In this document: piece by piece, positions 45,701 through 54,779 of the stretch
How the letters are laid out: the number at the start of each line of letters is the position of its first letter
Numbering within the stretch: the stretch's first letter is position 1
Assembly (NCBI RefSeq): GCF_000003815.2
Contig: NC_049996.1
Span: forward strand, 7,976,012 to 8,040,011
DNA: 64,000 nt
Direction: 5' to 3'
From: Branchiostoma floridae
Taxonomy: Eukaryota > Chordata > Leptocardii > Amphioxiformes > Branchiostomatidae
Translations under genes and position numbers: made by a program
Notes under the pieces: generated by a model
What the model was told of the DNA's origin: nothing
The model's input: the letters and a program-made list of their open reading frames with translations, nothing else
The model's database searches: none

Positions 45701-47999
45701 AAAAAAATTCTTATAGCCAATTGAGGTTTTTCCTTGAAACTTGTGTTTTCTACCCGTTCTGAAATGTGCGTTACGATGTAGCGTTACAAACAAATACACT
45801 TTTAGCCCAGTCTTATTATTTAGTAATGCATGACATCACGGTGTGTACATTTTCACATGTCCCTGGTACAGACTTTTCAAATTGATTTATAGACAAATTT
45901 TTTTCTATATCACCCTAGCTACCACCAGATGAGCCTAAGTTATCTTCAATCAGTATCGTTATGGGATTACCAACGTTGAGCGAAGGCAAAGAGTGTATCG
46001 AGCACTTGGAGGTTTACTCACTTTTGTAAGTTAAACCCTCTTTCAAAGGTAGTATAACGTTGTATATAATGTTTGTTAATTTTGGCCAAGCACTTGATTT
46101 GCCCCCCTTGTAATAATGACTCTCCTTATTATATTCATCATTATACGTTATAAATTGTATAGAGAATTTAACTGAACAAATCCACATCTTCAGTATTGTA
46201 TGAGTAAACGTACTATCATAATTCAGTCTTACGAGAATGAAGAATACCTACACACATGGTGTGCGCTGCATACAAATAATGGTGTAATAAATTAATATCT
46301 CGGATTTACATGTATATATAGATTTTGCTTACTAGCCGAATACTCTTCTGTGCATGTATAATCTTGTTTACGTATATACTTTTTTTATGAATAGATGGTC
46401 AACCTTTATCCAAACACCTAGTTCAATGAGATGCTAATTCATGTACACGTGTATCTGTTACATACAGGGTCTTCATCGTGCTCCAGCGGGTACATTTTAT
46501 ATATATGGACAGACCCTGTTGACCATAGTCAGGTAGACATATCCGTCTGGTGAGGATCAAGGATGGCAGCTCATCAACAGGGACAACAGGCCTACTCTGG
46601 AGGTGGGCGTGGAGGACCTGTTCCACGATAAGGTGTGAACAGGTCAAGCCCACCTCTAGAGTAGGTTCGTTGTCCCAGTTGACCTGTTTTTCCTGTTTGT
46701 ATTTTTCTCCATTGTTTTTGGGAAAAAATATATCTATAGTACTATACATGACATAGCCACAGTGCTAATTTTACTCTATTGTATTTTTAAACTTTCTATC
46801 TGAAATTGGATATCCACTGAACATACATATCTATACATATACACATCTGAAATGGGAAACAATATATCTATAGTACTAGATATAACATTATTTCCCATTA
46901 TCTATAGTACTAGATATAACATTATTTCCCATTCAGTTGCCCATTACTTCATACTGAATGGACAAACATATGCAAACTTCTCTCAGACCCTTGATCCGGG
47001 TCTTGCATCCCCATCTTTAATCAGGAAACATATTGTGGAATCTTGAAGAGGGCTACCCTGGGAAACCTGCTCGAGAAGCTTCGCAAATAAGAGTCGCAAA
47101 TAAGAGTTACCGATCCCCTGCCTAACGCGCGCCCTCCCGCCTCTATGCACCCGCCCCACTACCAGCTGGCCCTACTTACGCTACGGTCCCCAACACGAAA
47201 GAGGCTCGTGTTAGTAGGGGCCAGCTGGTTCGAGGGCCGGCGGGTGTTAGGCGGCGGGTGTCCCGTGCGTGCGTGTTGTAGGGATCGGTAAACTTTGCGT
47301 GCCTCGTAGGAGTCTGCGTTTTCCCAGGGTAGAAGAGGGCCTACCCACACATCCATACATTATTATATATGGATCCATCAAAAGCTTTGCAAACTTTCTA
47401 CCTGTAATTGGACATGCACTGAACAACAAAAATCCAGAGCCATGGATAACGCTAAGTATCATTTTTAAGACAACCTCAGAAGGCCTCAGCCCCACTGGGA
47501 GCATACCTTAACTTATGTTAAGAAATGAGAGGAAATCTACTTTTGTCTTGTCTTAATCATGCATATTGCAGCCTTAACAGTCCCACAGTAACCATTTGTT
47601 ATTGAACATATGGTACACTGCATTATGCTCCTTTAAACAAACTGTCTAGATTCTTGAGAGCTATGAGAAAAATATAAAGAAATTTGAACATGTATAGACA
47701 AGACGGCACATACCTTTGGTATCAACGTTATTTGGCCGTGACATCGCCTCTGGATCAGGTTGGTTCGACCCATGTGCTGGCGATGGGAGATCTTCGTCAC
47801 GAAATGTATAGTACACATTCTGTGCTTCTGCGTACCTGTTTGAAATCGTATCTGATTCTTCTTTACAGTTGTCAGAGGAATCAATACTGTAGCGGATGCC
47901 AATATCACGGGTATAGCAAGATTTGAACGGCGGATTTCTTGTTTTACCGTTGCCTGACCCCGCACGAGGGGACCTGACTGACTCTGTTTGTCCGTCCAT
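35800..47999 (-). CDS. Gene C: type II transmembrane C-type-lectin-like receptor
   Basis: Six exons on the minus strand: 47714-47999, 38607-38755, 37809-37880, 37206-37263, 36438-36724, 35800-35952. They join in frame to 334 residues. Residues 1-112 are cytoplasmic, with NVYYTFRDEDLP near 61-72. Residues about 113-135 (VTIAAAVTTLIATGVVVCL) are the membrane span. Residues 146-188 are a Thr-rich stalk and the rest a CTLD. The membrane-exon donor (CTG|gttatt) is weak but shared with gene B. There is no counterpart of gene A exon 2, which is phase-symmetric and so dispensable. The product is likely a cell-surface receptor oriented N-in; ligand and signalling partner are unknown. Intron 1 is about 9 kb and full of repeats, so an additional tail exon could be missed. 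Confidence 0.75.
38756..39166. other. Intron 1 of gene C, proximal part
   Basis: The first 170 bp align with 18,100-18,290 of unit 1. From about 38,930 the sequence is specific to unit 2. Confidence 0.5.
39167..39615 (+). repeat. 449-bp duplicated segment, left copy
   Basis: Identical by eye to 42,279-42,727 at a constant offset of 3112, including long T and G runs near 39,250. It contains the first 28 bp of the CACTACC MITE (39,588-39,615), which is cut here by the tandem-repeat element that follows. Confidence 0.9.
39616..40620 (+). mobile_element. Helentron/HINE-like element with 163-bp tandem core repeats
   Basis: It starts at a precise junction inside a MITE (the uninterrupted MITE is at 42,700). 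The head TATATTTCAGCCATACATAG and TATGGTGAAATATA form a palindrome like the heads at 54,668, followed by (TTTC)n and CTCCTGTCAAATCTTCAAA as in the 54-60 kb array. It then continues into about five monomers, with GGACACTTTTGG at 40,020, 40,183, 40,346 and 40,508. Its 3' end was not identified. Confidence 0.6.
39846..40570 (+). repeat. 163-bp satellite array
   Basis: About 4.5 monomers with period 162-163 bp. The monomer holds CCCTGGTATTACAACCAAAT, GAGCTGAAATTTGACAG and TTTTTGACCAAAAAAGGACA. The same monomer family, more diverged, makes up 54.8-60.0 kb. Confidence 0.9.
40500..41890 (+). repeat. Tandem pair of about 0.65-0.75-kb units with promoter-like block
   Basis: The stretch 40,540-41,130 recurs in diverged form at 41,150-41,890: AGATAGGCATTAGATA, then GAGGGGAAATTTG, then CCAATCAGCGAAGAGG, then GGCTAATTAATATTCATAAG, then TCGCATTTTAGACTATT, then TTCGCTGCGC. 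Each unit has a CCAAT box about 30 bp before an A+T-rich TTAATATTCAT. The second unit also has a G+C-rich insert at 41,490-41,590. Confidence 0.7.
42175..42274. other. Assembly gap (100 N)
   Basis: Exactly one hundred N. The bases to its right reproduce sequence found 3.1 kb to its left. Confidence 1.
42279..42727 (+). repeat. 449-bp duplicated segment, right copy
   Basis: Same as 39,167-39,615, but here the CACTACC MITE continues uninterrupted, so this copy represents the state before the tandem-repeat element inserted. Confidence 0.9.
42700..42998. mobile_element. MITE with CACTACC termini, second copy
   Basis: CACTACC at left and GGTAGTG at right, with TA at 42,698-42,699 and 42,999-43,000. 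The body is the reverse complement of 5833-6139 with moderate divergence (shared TTGCTTACxCCATGGACAAT). Confidence 0.8.
43001..45060. other. Intron 1 of gene C, middle part
   Basis: 43,170-43,780 aligns with 18,180-18,580 of unit 1 and 44,600-44,940 with 28,020-28,330. No conserved reading frame is shared between the aligned copies, so no exon is called. Confidence 0.5.
45061..45240 (+). promoter_or_regulatory. Promoter-like block with two CCAAT boxes and a TATA-like element
   Basis: GGCCAATCAGGGAC near 45,129, CAGCCAATTAGG near 45,170, and GCATATATTACAC near 45,203 at a promoter-like spacing. It could drive the putative plus-strand exons at 45,577 and 45,919, or belong to a repeat. The similar CCAATCAGCG block at 40,750 and 41,385 lies in repetitive DNA. 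Confidence 0.35.
45577..46025 (+). CDS. Putative exon pair of an unknown gene
   Basis: Exon 45577-45670 (acceptor CCCTCAG, donor GG|gtatgt) and exon 45919-46025 (acceptor CACCCTAG, donor TTTT|gtaagt) join in phase 0. They stay open to give RCLEPDSPDPQLAGAPAG... followed by LPPDEPKLSSISIVMGLP and KECIEHLEVYSL. Good splice sites and raised G+C in the first exon support coding. I recognise no family, and no further exon was placed. It lies within intron 1 of gene C on the opposite strand. Confidence 0.3.
46580..46676. repeat. Near-perfect inverted repeat with 13-nt loop
   Basis: Arm 46,580-46,623 (GGGACAACAGGCCTACTCTG...GACCTGTTC) pairs with 46,637-46,676 (GAACAGGTC...AGAGTAGG...GTTGTCCC). Weaker pairing extends a few bases outward. 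It would fold into a long RNA or DNA hairpin. Confidence 0.75.
46860..46935 (+). repeat. Short tandem duplication
   Basis: ATCTATAGTACTAGATATAA and the following CATTATTTCCCATT occur twice in succession (about 46,867 and 46,901). A related piece lies near 46,729. Confidence 0.85.
47053..47332. mobile_element. Foldback element, G+C-rich
   Basis: The termini CTACCCTGGGAAA (47,053) and TTTCCCAGGGTAG (47,320-47,332) are perfect inverted repeats. Inside, TTACCGATCCC pairs with GGGATCGGTAA and CCAGCTGGCCC with GGGGCCAGCTGG, so nearly the whole 280 bp folds on itself. Base composition is far richer in G+C than its surroundings. No coding. Confidence 0.75.
47714..47999 (-). CDS. Cytoplasmic-tail exon of gene C
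   Basis: ATG at 47,999, donor ACCAAAG|gtatgtgc at 47,714, 95 codons plus one base. It encodes MDGQTESVRSPRAGSGNGK, NPPFKSCYTRDIGIRYSI and NVYYTFRDEDLP. The VYxx[IF] motif aligns with DVYYTI of gene B and NVYNYI of gene A. No signal peptide. Confidence 0.7.
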
Positions 48000-49075
48000 G
48001 TCTACAGTGCAAGTCAGTAACAGATCGAACAGATATACAAGTGAGAGTATGGATATGTATGAATATGCAAAATGATGCCGTAAATATTAGTCTACGGATG
48101 AAAAAATTTGTTTACATTTACCCTTATCTTCAAAGACATGCGTGGGGTTATCAATAATGTTTGCTTTTTGACGTATTGAGATAGCACGTTGTTTTCCTGC
48201 ATGGGCAGACTGATTTGGAGTTATTGTGAGTTTGAGTATACAGATTATGCTTTTAAGGTGTGTTTTGATTCCATATTAATGTGTAGGATGAATATGTTGC
48301 GTAAAGCATTTGATACTGCCTTCTACGTACAAAATCCTTCACTTAAACATAACTTTGAGGTCGTTGACTAACCCGTGCCCAAGATGACCCAGTCCGCATG
48401 CGTGGACTGTTCGATTGAGGGGGGGATAAAAAATTGTATGAAGGTACAGATTGAAGTACTGAACTTTGAATGCTTCATATTTGTATTTTGTACCATATTG
48501 CAATGTATTAGACTACATGTATGTAACACAAGGTTACCAGTTTCCGTGCAGGACCAGTTTACGGTCAGTTATAGACATGTGCAGCTTTCGAGGTGTATAA
48601 TAAAAGACACATACTCCCAATCAATAAAAAAGTAAATGTAGGTGGTACATGTGTATGTGTCATTTTTATTAAATGCATTTTAGTAAGTCTGCATCCAGCG
48701 AAACGACGGACTATACGTCCAAAATGACTAGCAGCGGTGTACAATTTGACGCGTAAGCAGTTTCGGGTGGCCTTGTTCCGAACATAATTCCAGATCGCGC
48801 ACTTCGTCTCTTGATTTTACATAACACAAACACTAAAGGAATTGCAACATTGCCTGTAAACAAACCTTCATGTCTTACTTCAATCACGAATTATGATTTG
48901 ACCCATGACATTTTAAAGGTCGGTTTAAAAACCCTGGTTTACTACAGTAACTCTTCCTCAGGGGCGTGTGTTTTTGGTAGCGGGAGCATGGTTTTGTCCC
49001 ATATATGCAAATGAGCAGCATGCATACATTCACATGCTAATAAGTACGTGTAATTTAACATAAGCACTTTTTGTA
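48000..49075. other. Upstream region of gene C and unit-2 border
   Basis: 48,000-48,385 is conserved with 33,640-34,040 (putative promoter of the minus-strand gene). After 48,386 homology to unit 1 ends. The rest is A+T-rich with no recognised gene, up to the start of the satellite. Confidence 0.5.
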
Positions 49076-50117
49076 CATTTTGGTTCACACTGTACACTCC
49101 AGTACAGTTCTGTACACTCTTGTTCACTCTGTACTCTCCAGCTTCACTCTAGCGCACTCTTATACACTCTGGTACACTCTTATACACTCTAGTTCACTCT
49201 GTACACTTTGGTTCACTCGAGCTCTGTACTCTGCTTCCCTCTATTCACTCTAGCGCACTCTTATACACTCTTATACACTCTGGTACACTCTAGTTCACTC
49301 TGTACACTTTGGTTCACTCTGTACTCTGCTTCCCTCTATTCACTCTAGCGCACTCTTATACACTCTTATACACTCGGGTACACTCTAGTTCACTCTGTAC
49401 AATTTGGTTCACTCTGTACTCTGCTTCCCTCTATTCACTCTAGCGCACTCTTATACACTCTTATACACTCTAGTTCATTCTGTACACTTTGGTTCACTCT
49501 GTACTCTCTAGCTTCACTCTAGCGCACTCTTATACACTCTGGTACACTCTTATACACTCTAGTTCACTCTGTACACTTTGGTTCACTCTGTACTCTCTAG
49601 CTTCACTCTAGTGCACTCTTATACACTCTGGTACACTCTTATACACTCTAGTTCACTCTGTACACTTTGGTTCACTCTGTACTCTGCTTCCCTCTATTCA
49701 CTCTAGCGCACTCTTATACACTCTGGTACACTCTAGTTGAACACTCTGTACACTTTGGTTCACTCTGTACTCTGCTTCCCTCTATTCACTCTAGCGCACT
49801 CTTATACACTCTTATACACTCTGATACACTCTAATTCACTCTGTACACTTTGGTTCACTCTGTACTCTCTAGCTTCACTCTAGCGCACTCTTATACACTC
49901 TGGTACACTCTTATACACTCTAGTTCACTCTGTACACTTTGGTTCACTCTGTACTCTGCTTCCCTCTATTCACTCTAGCGCACTCTTATACACTCTTATA
50001 CACTCTGGTACACTCTAGTTCACTCTGTACACTTTGGTTCACTCTGTACTCTGCTTCCCTCTATTCACTCTAGCGCACTCTTATACACTCTGGTACACTC
50101 TTATTATACACTCTAGT
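49076..50117 (+). repeat. Satellite with about 95-105-bp unit made of 10-bp CACTCT subunits
   Basis: The subunit CACTCTNNNN (TTATA, GGTA, AGTT, GTAC variants) is organised into a higher unit marked by CCCTCTATTCACTCTAGCGC at 49,238, 49,333 and 49,428 (95-bp steps). Some longer units carry CTCTAGCTTCACTCTAG instead. The array runs into the gap at 50,118, so its true length is unknown. Confidence 0.95.
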
Positions 50118-50867
50118 NNNNNNNNNNNNNNNNNNNNNNNNNNNNNNNNNNNNNNNNNNNNNNNNNNNNNNNNNNNNNNNNNNNNNNNNNNNNNNNNNNN
50201 NNNNNNNNNNNNNNNNNNNNNNNNNNNNNNNNNNNNNNNNNNNNNNNNNNNNNNNNNNNNNNNNNNNNNNNNNNNNNNNNNNNNNNNNNNNNNNNNNNNN
50301 NNNNNNNNNNNNNNNNNNNNNNNNNNNNNNNNNNNNNNNNNNNNNNNNNNNNNNNNNNNNNNNNNNNNNNNNNNNNNNNNNNNNNNNNNNNNNNNNNNNN
50401 NNNNNNNNNNNNNNNNNNNNNNNNNNNNNNNNNNNNNNNNNNNNNNNNNNNNNNNNNNNNNNNNNNNNNNNNNNNNNNNNNNNNNNNNNNNNNNNNNNNN
50501 NNNNNNNNNNNNNNNNNNNNNNNNNNNNNNNNNNNNNNNNNNNNNNNNNNNNNNNNNNNNNNNNNNNNNNNNNNNNNNNNNNNNNNNNNNNNNNNNNNNN
50601 NNNNNNNNNNNNNNNNNNNNNNNNNNNNNNNNNNNNNNNNNNNNNNNNNNNNNNNNNNNNNNNNNNNNNNNNNNNNNNNNNNNNNNNNNNNNNNNNNNNN
50701 NNNNNNNNNNNNNNNNNNNNNNNNNNNNNNNNNNNNNNNNNNNNNNNNNNNNNNNNNNNNNNNNNNNNNNNNNNNNNNNNNNNNNNNNNNNNNNNNNNNN
50801 NNNNNNNNNNNNNNNNNNNNNNNNNNNNNNNNNNNNNNNNNNNNNNNNNNNNNNNNNNNNNNNNNNN
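50118..50867. other. Assembly gap (750 N)
   Basis: Unsequenced; satellite on its left side, ordinary A+T-rich DNA on its right side (50,868-51,162, nothing recognised). Confidence 1.
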
Positions 50868-51162
50868 ACCTGTTCGATCCTGTATACGTTATGTTACGTT
50901 ACGATTTTTCATTTTTTTTACCCTTGTCAACTTGTTATTTTTATGAATCGACGTTTCGATAATGCGAAATGGTGCATGAAACCTCATTTCTTGGCAGTTT
51001 TATTCTTAACCATCTGAGGCGATTTTGAGTTTCGTAACTTGAAAATCATTCTGAGGACGTCATAAGTCTCATTTCTTCCATAGAAATAGAATTGAATTAA
51101 GGATAAAAATGTTTCATGAGGTATCCAATTATCCAAATTCTGATCCCATTACCCTTTACAGC

Positions 51163-52050
51163 ATGGCCCAAAAGTGCCGACGAAGACAGTGGGCGGAGGC
51201 CAATATGACCGCTGCATTAAATTCTGTTAAATAAAAGGAGCTCACCTTAGGTCAATCAGCCAAACTCTTCCATGTGCCTAAGGAAAGCTTAAAGAAACAG
51301 AGTTACATGAAAAACCAGGCTAGGGTCCAAACCAGGGCCGGATATATGGAGTTCTCTCGTCAAAGGAAGAAAGTCAGTTTGTCTGTTTATCTGACGTCAA
51401 TGGTAAGAGATGGGGTTTGGTTTAACCAGGCCCTTTGCCGGCAGTGCCCTTGTTAAGATCTTAAGGGGGCTTGGCCGTAAGATACCGTTCAATGGCCTGC
51501 CATCCAGCAAATTCTGGAGAAAATTTGAGAGAAAATATCCTGAGCTCACACTTCGTAAGACCGATCCTCTCAGTTTGGCGAGAGCCAGGTACACTACTCC
51601 ACAAGCTGTTAACAACTTCTTCGACATGTACGAAGCACAATTGGAAAAGCTGGGCCTACAAAGTCGGCCTGACAGAATTTACAATGTCGACGAGTCGTCC
51701 ATGGTGCTTGACCCACAGAACGAAAAGGTCTATGCCCAAAAAGGTGCAAAAAAAGTGAACTCTCAGACATCGGGATATGCGCCTATCACCGTCGCTGCGG
51801 GGGGAAATACCATAGGGTCTGCAATCCCTCCCGTTTTGTAGGGGGTGCTGCATGCCCTTAAGGCAGAGTACTCCAAACAAACGAGGGCCGTCATTCTTGC
51901 AAAAGAACGCCATGTATTGTCAACAAATGACATAACAGCAATAGTGCGAAGGTCGTATCTAAAGACAGTGGCCAATCCCCAAATAATGGGTCCAGCCATG
52001 ACTTTGCGTTTTTTGTACTTTGCAAGTGAGTTGTTACTGAGCGCACTGTA
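51163..52050 (+). pseudogene. Pogo/Tigger-like DDE transposase, broken
   Basis: The frame from 51,163 gives an HTH-type start (RRQWAEANMTAALNSVK, LGQSAKLFHVPKESLKK) with an in-frame TAA at 51,232. Near 51,410 the frame must shift to continue KFWRKFERKYPELTL, VNNFFDMYEAQLEKLGL, RIYNVDESS (first catalytic Asp) and PITVAAGGNTIGSAIPPVL, stopping at 51,841. The following frame (LKAEYSKQTRAVIL, DITAIVRRSYLKTV) resembles the C-terminal part. The block with the second Asp is missing, so there is an internal deletion. The domain order is that of pogo-type transposases; this copy cannot be active. Confidence 0.75.
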
Positions 52051-53390
52051 GGAGTAATCGTTCCAGGGTGACCAATTAACGGTCACTCAAGTATTTTGTC
52101 CACGTATATGCTGTTAAAGCACACTGATCAGATCATGTTTTGTCTAGTAGTACGTTGAGTTGTAAAAACACAAAATACAGCAAAATCACACCATGACTCA
52201 CTAAGCCTTGCACGCCATAGCGGCATTATATAAATGATAGCGCTTGGAAATTGGCTGCAACAGAACGCTACGCGCTACGCCTCCCACAACGGGTCCAAGA
52301 GTGTTCTATAGAATGTCACAACATTCCATGTATTCCACGAAGACTACTACGTGTACAGCGATGTCTTCGTAGTTATACCTTGTTATATCTATCGGCACCA
52401 CATGTTACAGCTAGCACGTCGATGTTCTGCCGGTAGCTGCGGTCAATAAATGGTACAGAAAATATCACCCTTCAGCAGATCCGTTCTTGTGTTCCATTAT
52501 ACGTTCTTGGCTATTGTAAACCTCGCGGTCAAGTTCTTTGGGGCCTGCTACAGCTATGAAAATGGGATTCATATTCAGGTAATTCAATGACTATACAGGC
52601 CGATACAGCCCTGCAAACTGCCAAGCGGAAACTGTAACATGATAGCGAAAGGTCAGCAGCCTGTACCAACAGCACTGCGGTGAAGGGGAGCGCACCACTG
52701 GTTGTCGCCGTAGCTGAGAATTTTGTTCCAGGAATAAACGATAAAATACTTTTTTATGAACAAATACAAAATTATTGCTTTTGATTATTCTTTTTCAACG
52801 TTGATCATATGGTAGTAAGATAGTGTCAAAAGTGTGCTATACCCATACTGAGAACGTTGGTATCGTCTGAGATGGCTATATACGTTGATTTTGGACTTTT
52901 ACATTAAAAAAGAAATGGGACCTTAGTCAGTTTGGTTATTTTGCTGGTGCTGCCTAAAGTTTCAATTGCTGATGGTGAAGGAACACATATAAACGTTACA
53001 GACGTCTGTTCAATGAACCAATAAAAATCAAGAAATTAATAAAGAAAACTACATGAAAATCTTCGTAATGTCGTCGTCCAGTTATTTTCCCGCCCTTACG
53101 ACGCTGACACTAAGTGACAGAATTTTTTATGCTTACTCTTTCGACGTTGATGAAGAAGAGGGAACTGTCTGCAAGCATGGTATGTTAATGCGTGTCTTTC
53201 GTGTTTGTTCTTCGTTCGTGTTTGTTTGTTTGTTTTCGAATGTTAACGCCGCAAGTGCTGTGGAGATATTTTCCAAGGACGATAAAATGCTGAACAATGT
53301 CATAGTTGCGATGCTTGTTTTTTTATCCCTAGAAACCGATGCTGGAAACATTTCATCATACTACAAATGCCACAAAGTTGGTGGATGCTG
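52051..53390. other. Intergenic region, no clear gene
   Basis: Mixed composition. An AATAAA lies near 52,444. The 112-codon frame at 53,053-53,391 has no recognisable domain and poor codon bias; it may be chance, or part of a gene leading into 53,391-53,624. Confidence 0.35.
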
Positions 53391-53624
53391 AGGGGACGCC
53401 TTCGGCTGGCACCCTACCACAGGCCTGGCTTGCCACACCCTGGCGTGATGGCCTATGCGTATCTTGAGGGGGAGTGGCAGGCCGTCGGCTGGGTACGTGA
53501 GAAGAGCAGAAGCTCCGTGGAGGCCATGGCCAGGGGAAGTGTGGAAGAGTTGCAGGTGTCCCTCGATGAGGCCTACATCAAGAGGGGCTACTGTGTGGCG
53601 AAAGTCAACCTGACTCACTGCTAG
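53391..53624 (+). CDS. Hypothetical protein or last exon, strong coding bias
   Basis: The frame ending TAG at 53,622-53,624 reads RLRLAPYHRPGLPHPGVMAY, LEGEWQAVGWVREKSRSS, ARGSVEELQVSLDEAYIK and GYCVAKVNLTHC. Third codon positions are mostly G or C, in sharp contrast to the A+T-rich surroundings. That supports real coding, probably a terminal exon. I do not recognise a family. An in-frame ATG exists at 53,367, but no acceptor was fixed, so the 5' boundary is uncertain. Confidence 0.45.
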   Translation, partial: RGRLRLAPYHRPGLPHPGVMAYAYLEGEWQAVGWVREKSRSSVEAMARGSVEELQVSLDEAYIKRGYCVAKVNLTHC

Positions 53625-53869
53625 CTGTGCCGATAACTGGCGGAATCTAAGTTGTATTTAAATTTTGTTTTTGACATATACGCATTTCTTCAATACCATT
53701 GTTCCCTTCAGTTTCTTTCTTTATAGTTCATAAGACGTTGGAAACAGAGAATACATATAATACTGAACTAGAATACTTTGTAAAACCTTCCTGGGATGTT
53801 GAAATGTGACACAACACCGTGGCCATAAAACAACATAGTATTTCAGACTTACACAATTCTCTACTGCAG

Positions 53870-54183
53870 TCCTAATCAAATGAATTAACAATGTAACAAT
53901 ACTATATAGCACGATATGTTTCATACTTAAAATTGCTGATAGTGGGTTTCCTTAGGAGTTTTAATTCATTTATGTATTTAAACTGTTTTATATCAGAACG
54001 TGGGTACCCTATGATTACATGATGAAAAGTTAACGACATTGTGTACCCACATTCAAAGAGAAAATACTTTTGAACTTCTAATCGCAATGGTTTTACAGCA
54101 TTACATACAAGTATAATATGTTTCACAACTTCAACAGAATTATATATATTACACCTACGTTTATTGCTATTCGGAGGCACCAC
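53870..54183 (-). pseudogene. Possible C-terminal remnant of a LINE ORF2
   Basis: The minus frame from 54,183 gives EVVKHIILVCNAVKPLR, ECGYTMSLTFHHVIIGY and KQFKYINELKLLRK. The VKHIILxC...LR pattern is like the Cys/His tail found after the reverse transcriptase in many non-LTR elements. No reverse transcriptase motif is adjacent, so this is a weak call. Confidence 0.3.
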
Positions 54184-54667
54184 TCTTTTTGGGGTTTGAA
54201 ATTAAGAAATAAGAATTTTGGACGCAACAGGCGAAGTATATGGTTTGAAGTGTAACAAACCTAAACTCGCACTTAGTTTAAAGAACATCTGACAGTAGTT
54301 GGTTACTGGCACGAAAGGCAGACCACGATAAGAGGCGGTTGCAAGACCAGTGCTGGAGAGGCCGTGATTTCCAAGGCTCGGCATTTGGCGGCAGAACTAA
54401 CAGTAGCTGACACGATGGTGCGGACCGAGACTTCGAAATGGTTCGATGCGACGAGGCGGTCGGCAGGGCATTTGAGAAGCCGGGCGGAACTTGGTGATAG
54501 TGACTGTGCCCTTGACTTGAACGGACCAAACAAAACAGTGCCATGCTAACATTGCCTGACAGAGCATGGCAATACCAAACGGAGCCCGGTGTAAAGAAAA
54601 TCAAGATGGTGGACACTTGTTGCATTCGCCGCTTATTTATGTTTACTTGTAATGTTATTGACATTTT
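54184..54667. other. Spacer with a short unknown open frame
   Basis: A 61-codon plus-strand frame (54,364-54,549; KARHLAAELTVADTMVRTET) has moderately raised G+C but no recognisable domain. I cannot tell a decayed exon from chance. Confidence 0.3.
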
Positions 54668-54751
54668 TATATTGCAATCCATACATAGTATGGGATTGCA
54701 ATATATTGTTATATTGCAATCCATACATAGTATGGGATTGCAATATATTGT
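54668..54751 (+). repeat. Duplicated 42-bp palindromic head
   Basis: TATATTGCAATCCATACATA followed by the mirror TATGGGATTGCAATATA occurs at 54,668-54,709 and again at 54,710-54,751. Units 2 and 4 carry one slightly shortened copy (55,793 and 57,914); units 3 and 5 have none. Confidence 0.9.
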
Positions 54752-54779
54752 TTTTGCTCGGTTTCTTCTTCTTCTCCTC

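Larger units (their letters stand above)
34351..48385. repeat. Tandem segmental duplication, unit 2 (carries gene C)
   Basis: The counterpart of 12,420-34,350. It retains the last CTLD exon lost from unit 1 and lacks the LINE, the DIRS-type element and MITE copy 1. It gained a block at about 38,930-43,100 and sequence at about 44,940-47,530. Confidence 0.8.

Noticed and set aside
46530-46640. Peptide EDQGWQLINRDNRPTLEVGV as an exon
   Set aside because: An in-frame TAG lies just upstream, no acceptor fits, and it overlaps the hairpin arm; kept only as a remark.
49076-50117. CRISPR-like regular repeats
   Set aside because: No unique spacers of constant length; it is a continuous satellite in a eukaryotic genome.
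50034-51017. Long open frame of 327 codons
   Set aside because: Two thirds of it is the N gap; the rest is satellite sequence.
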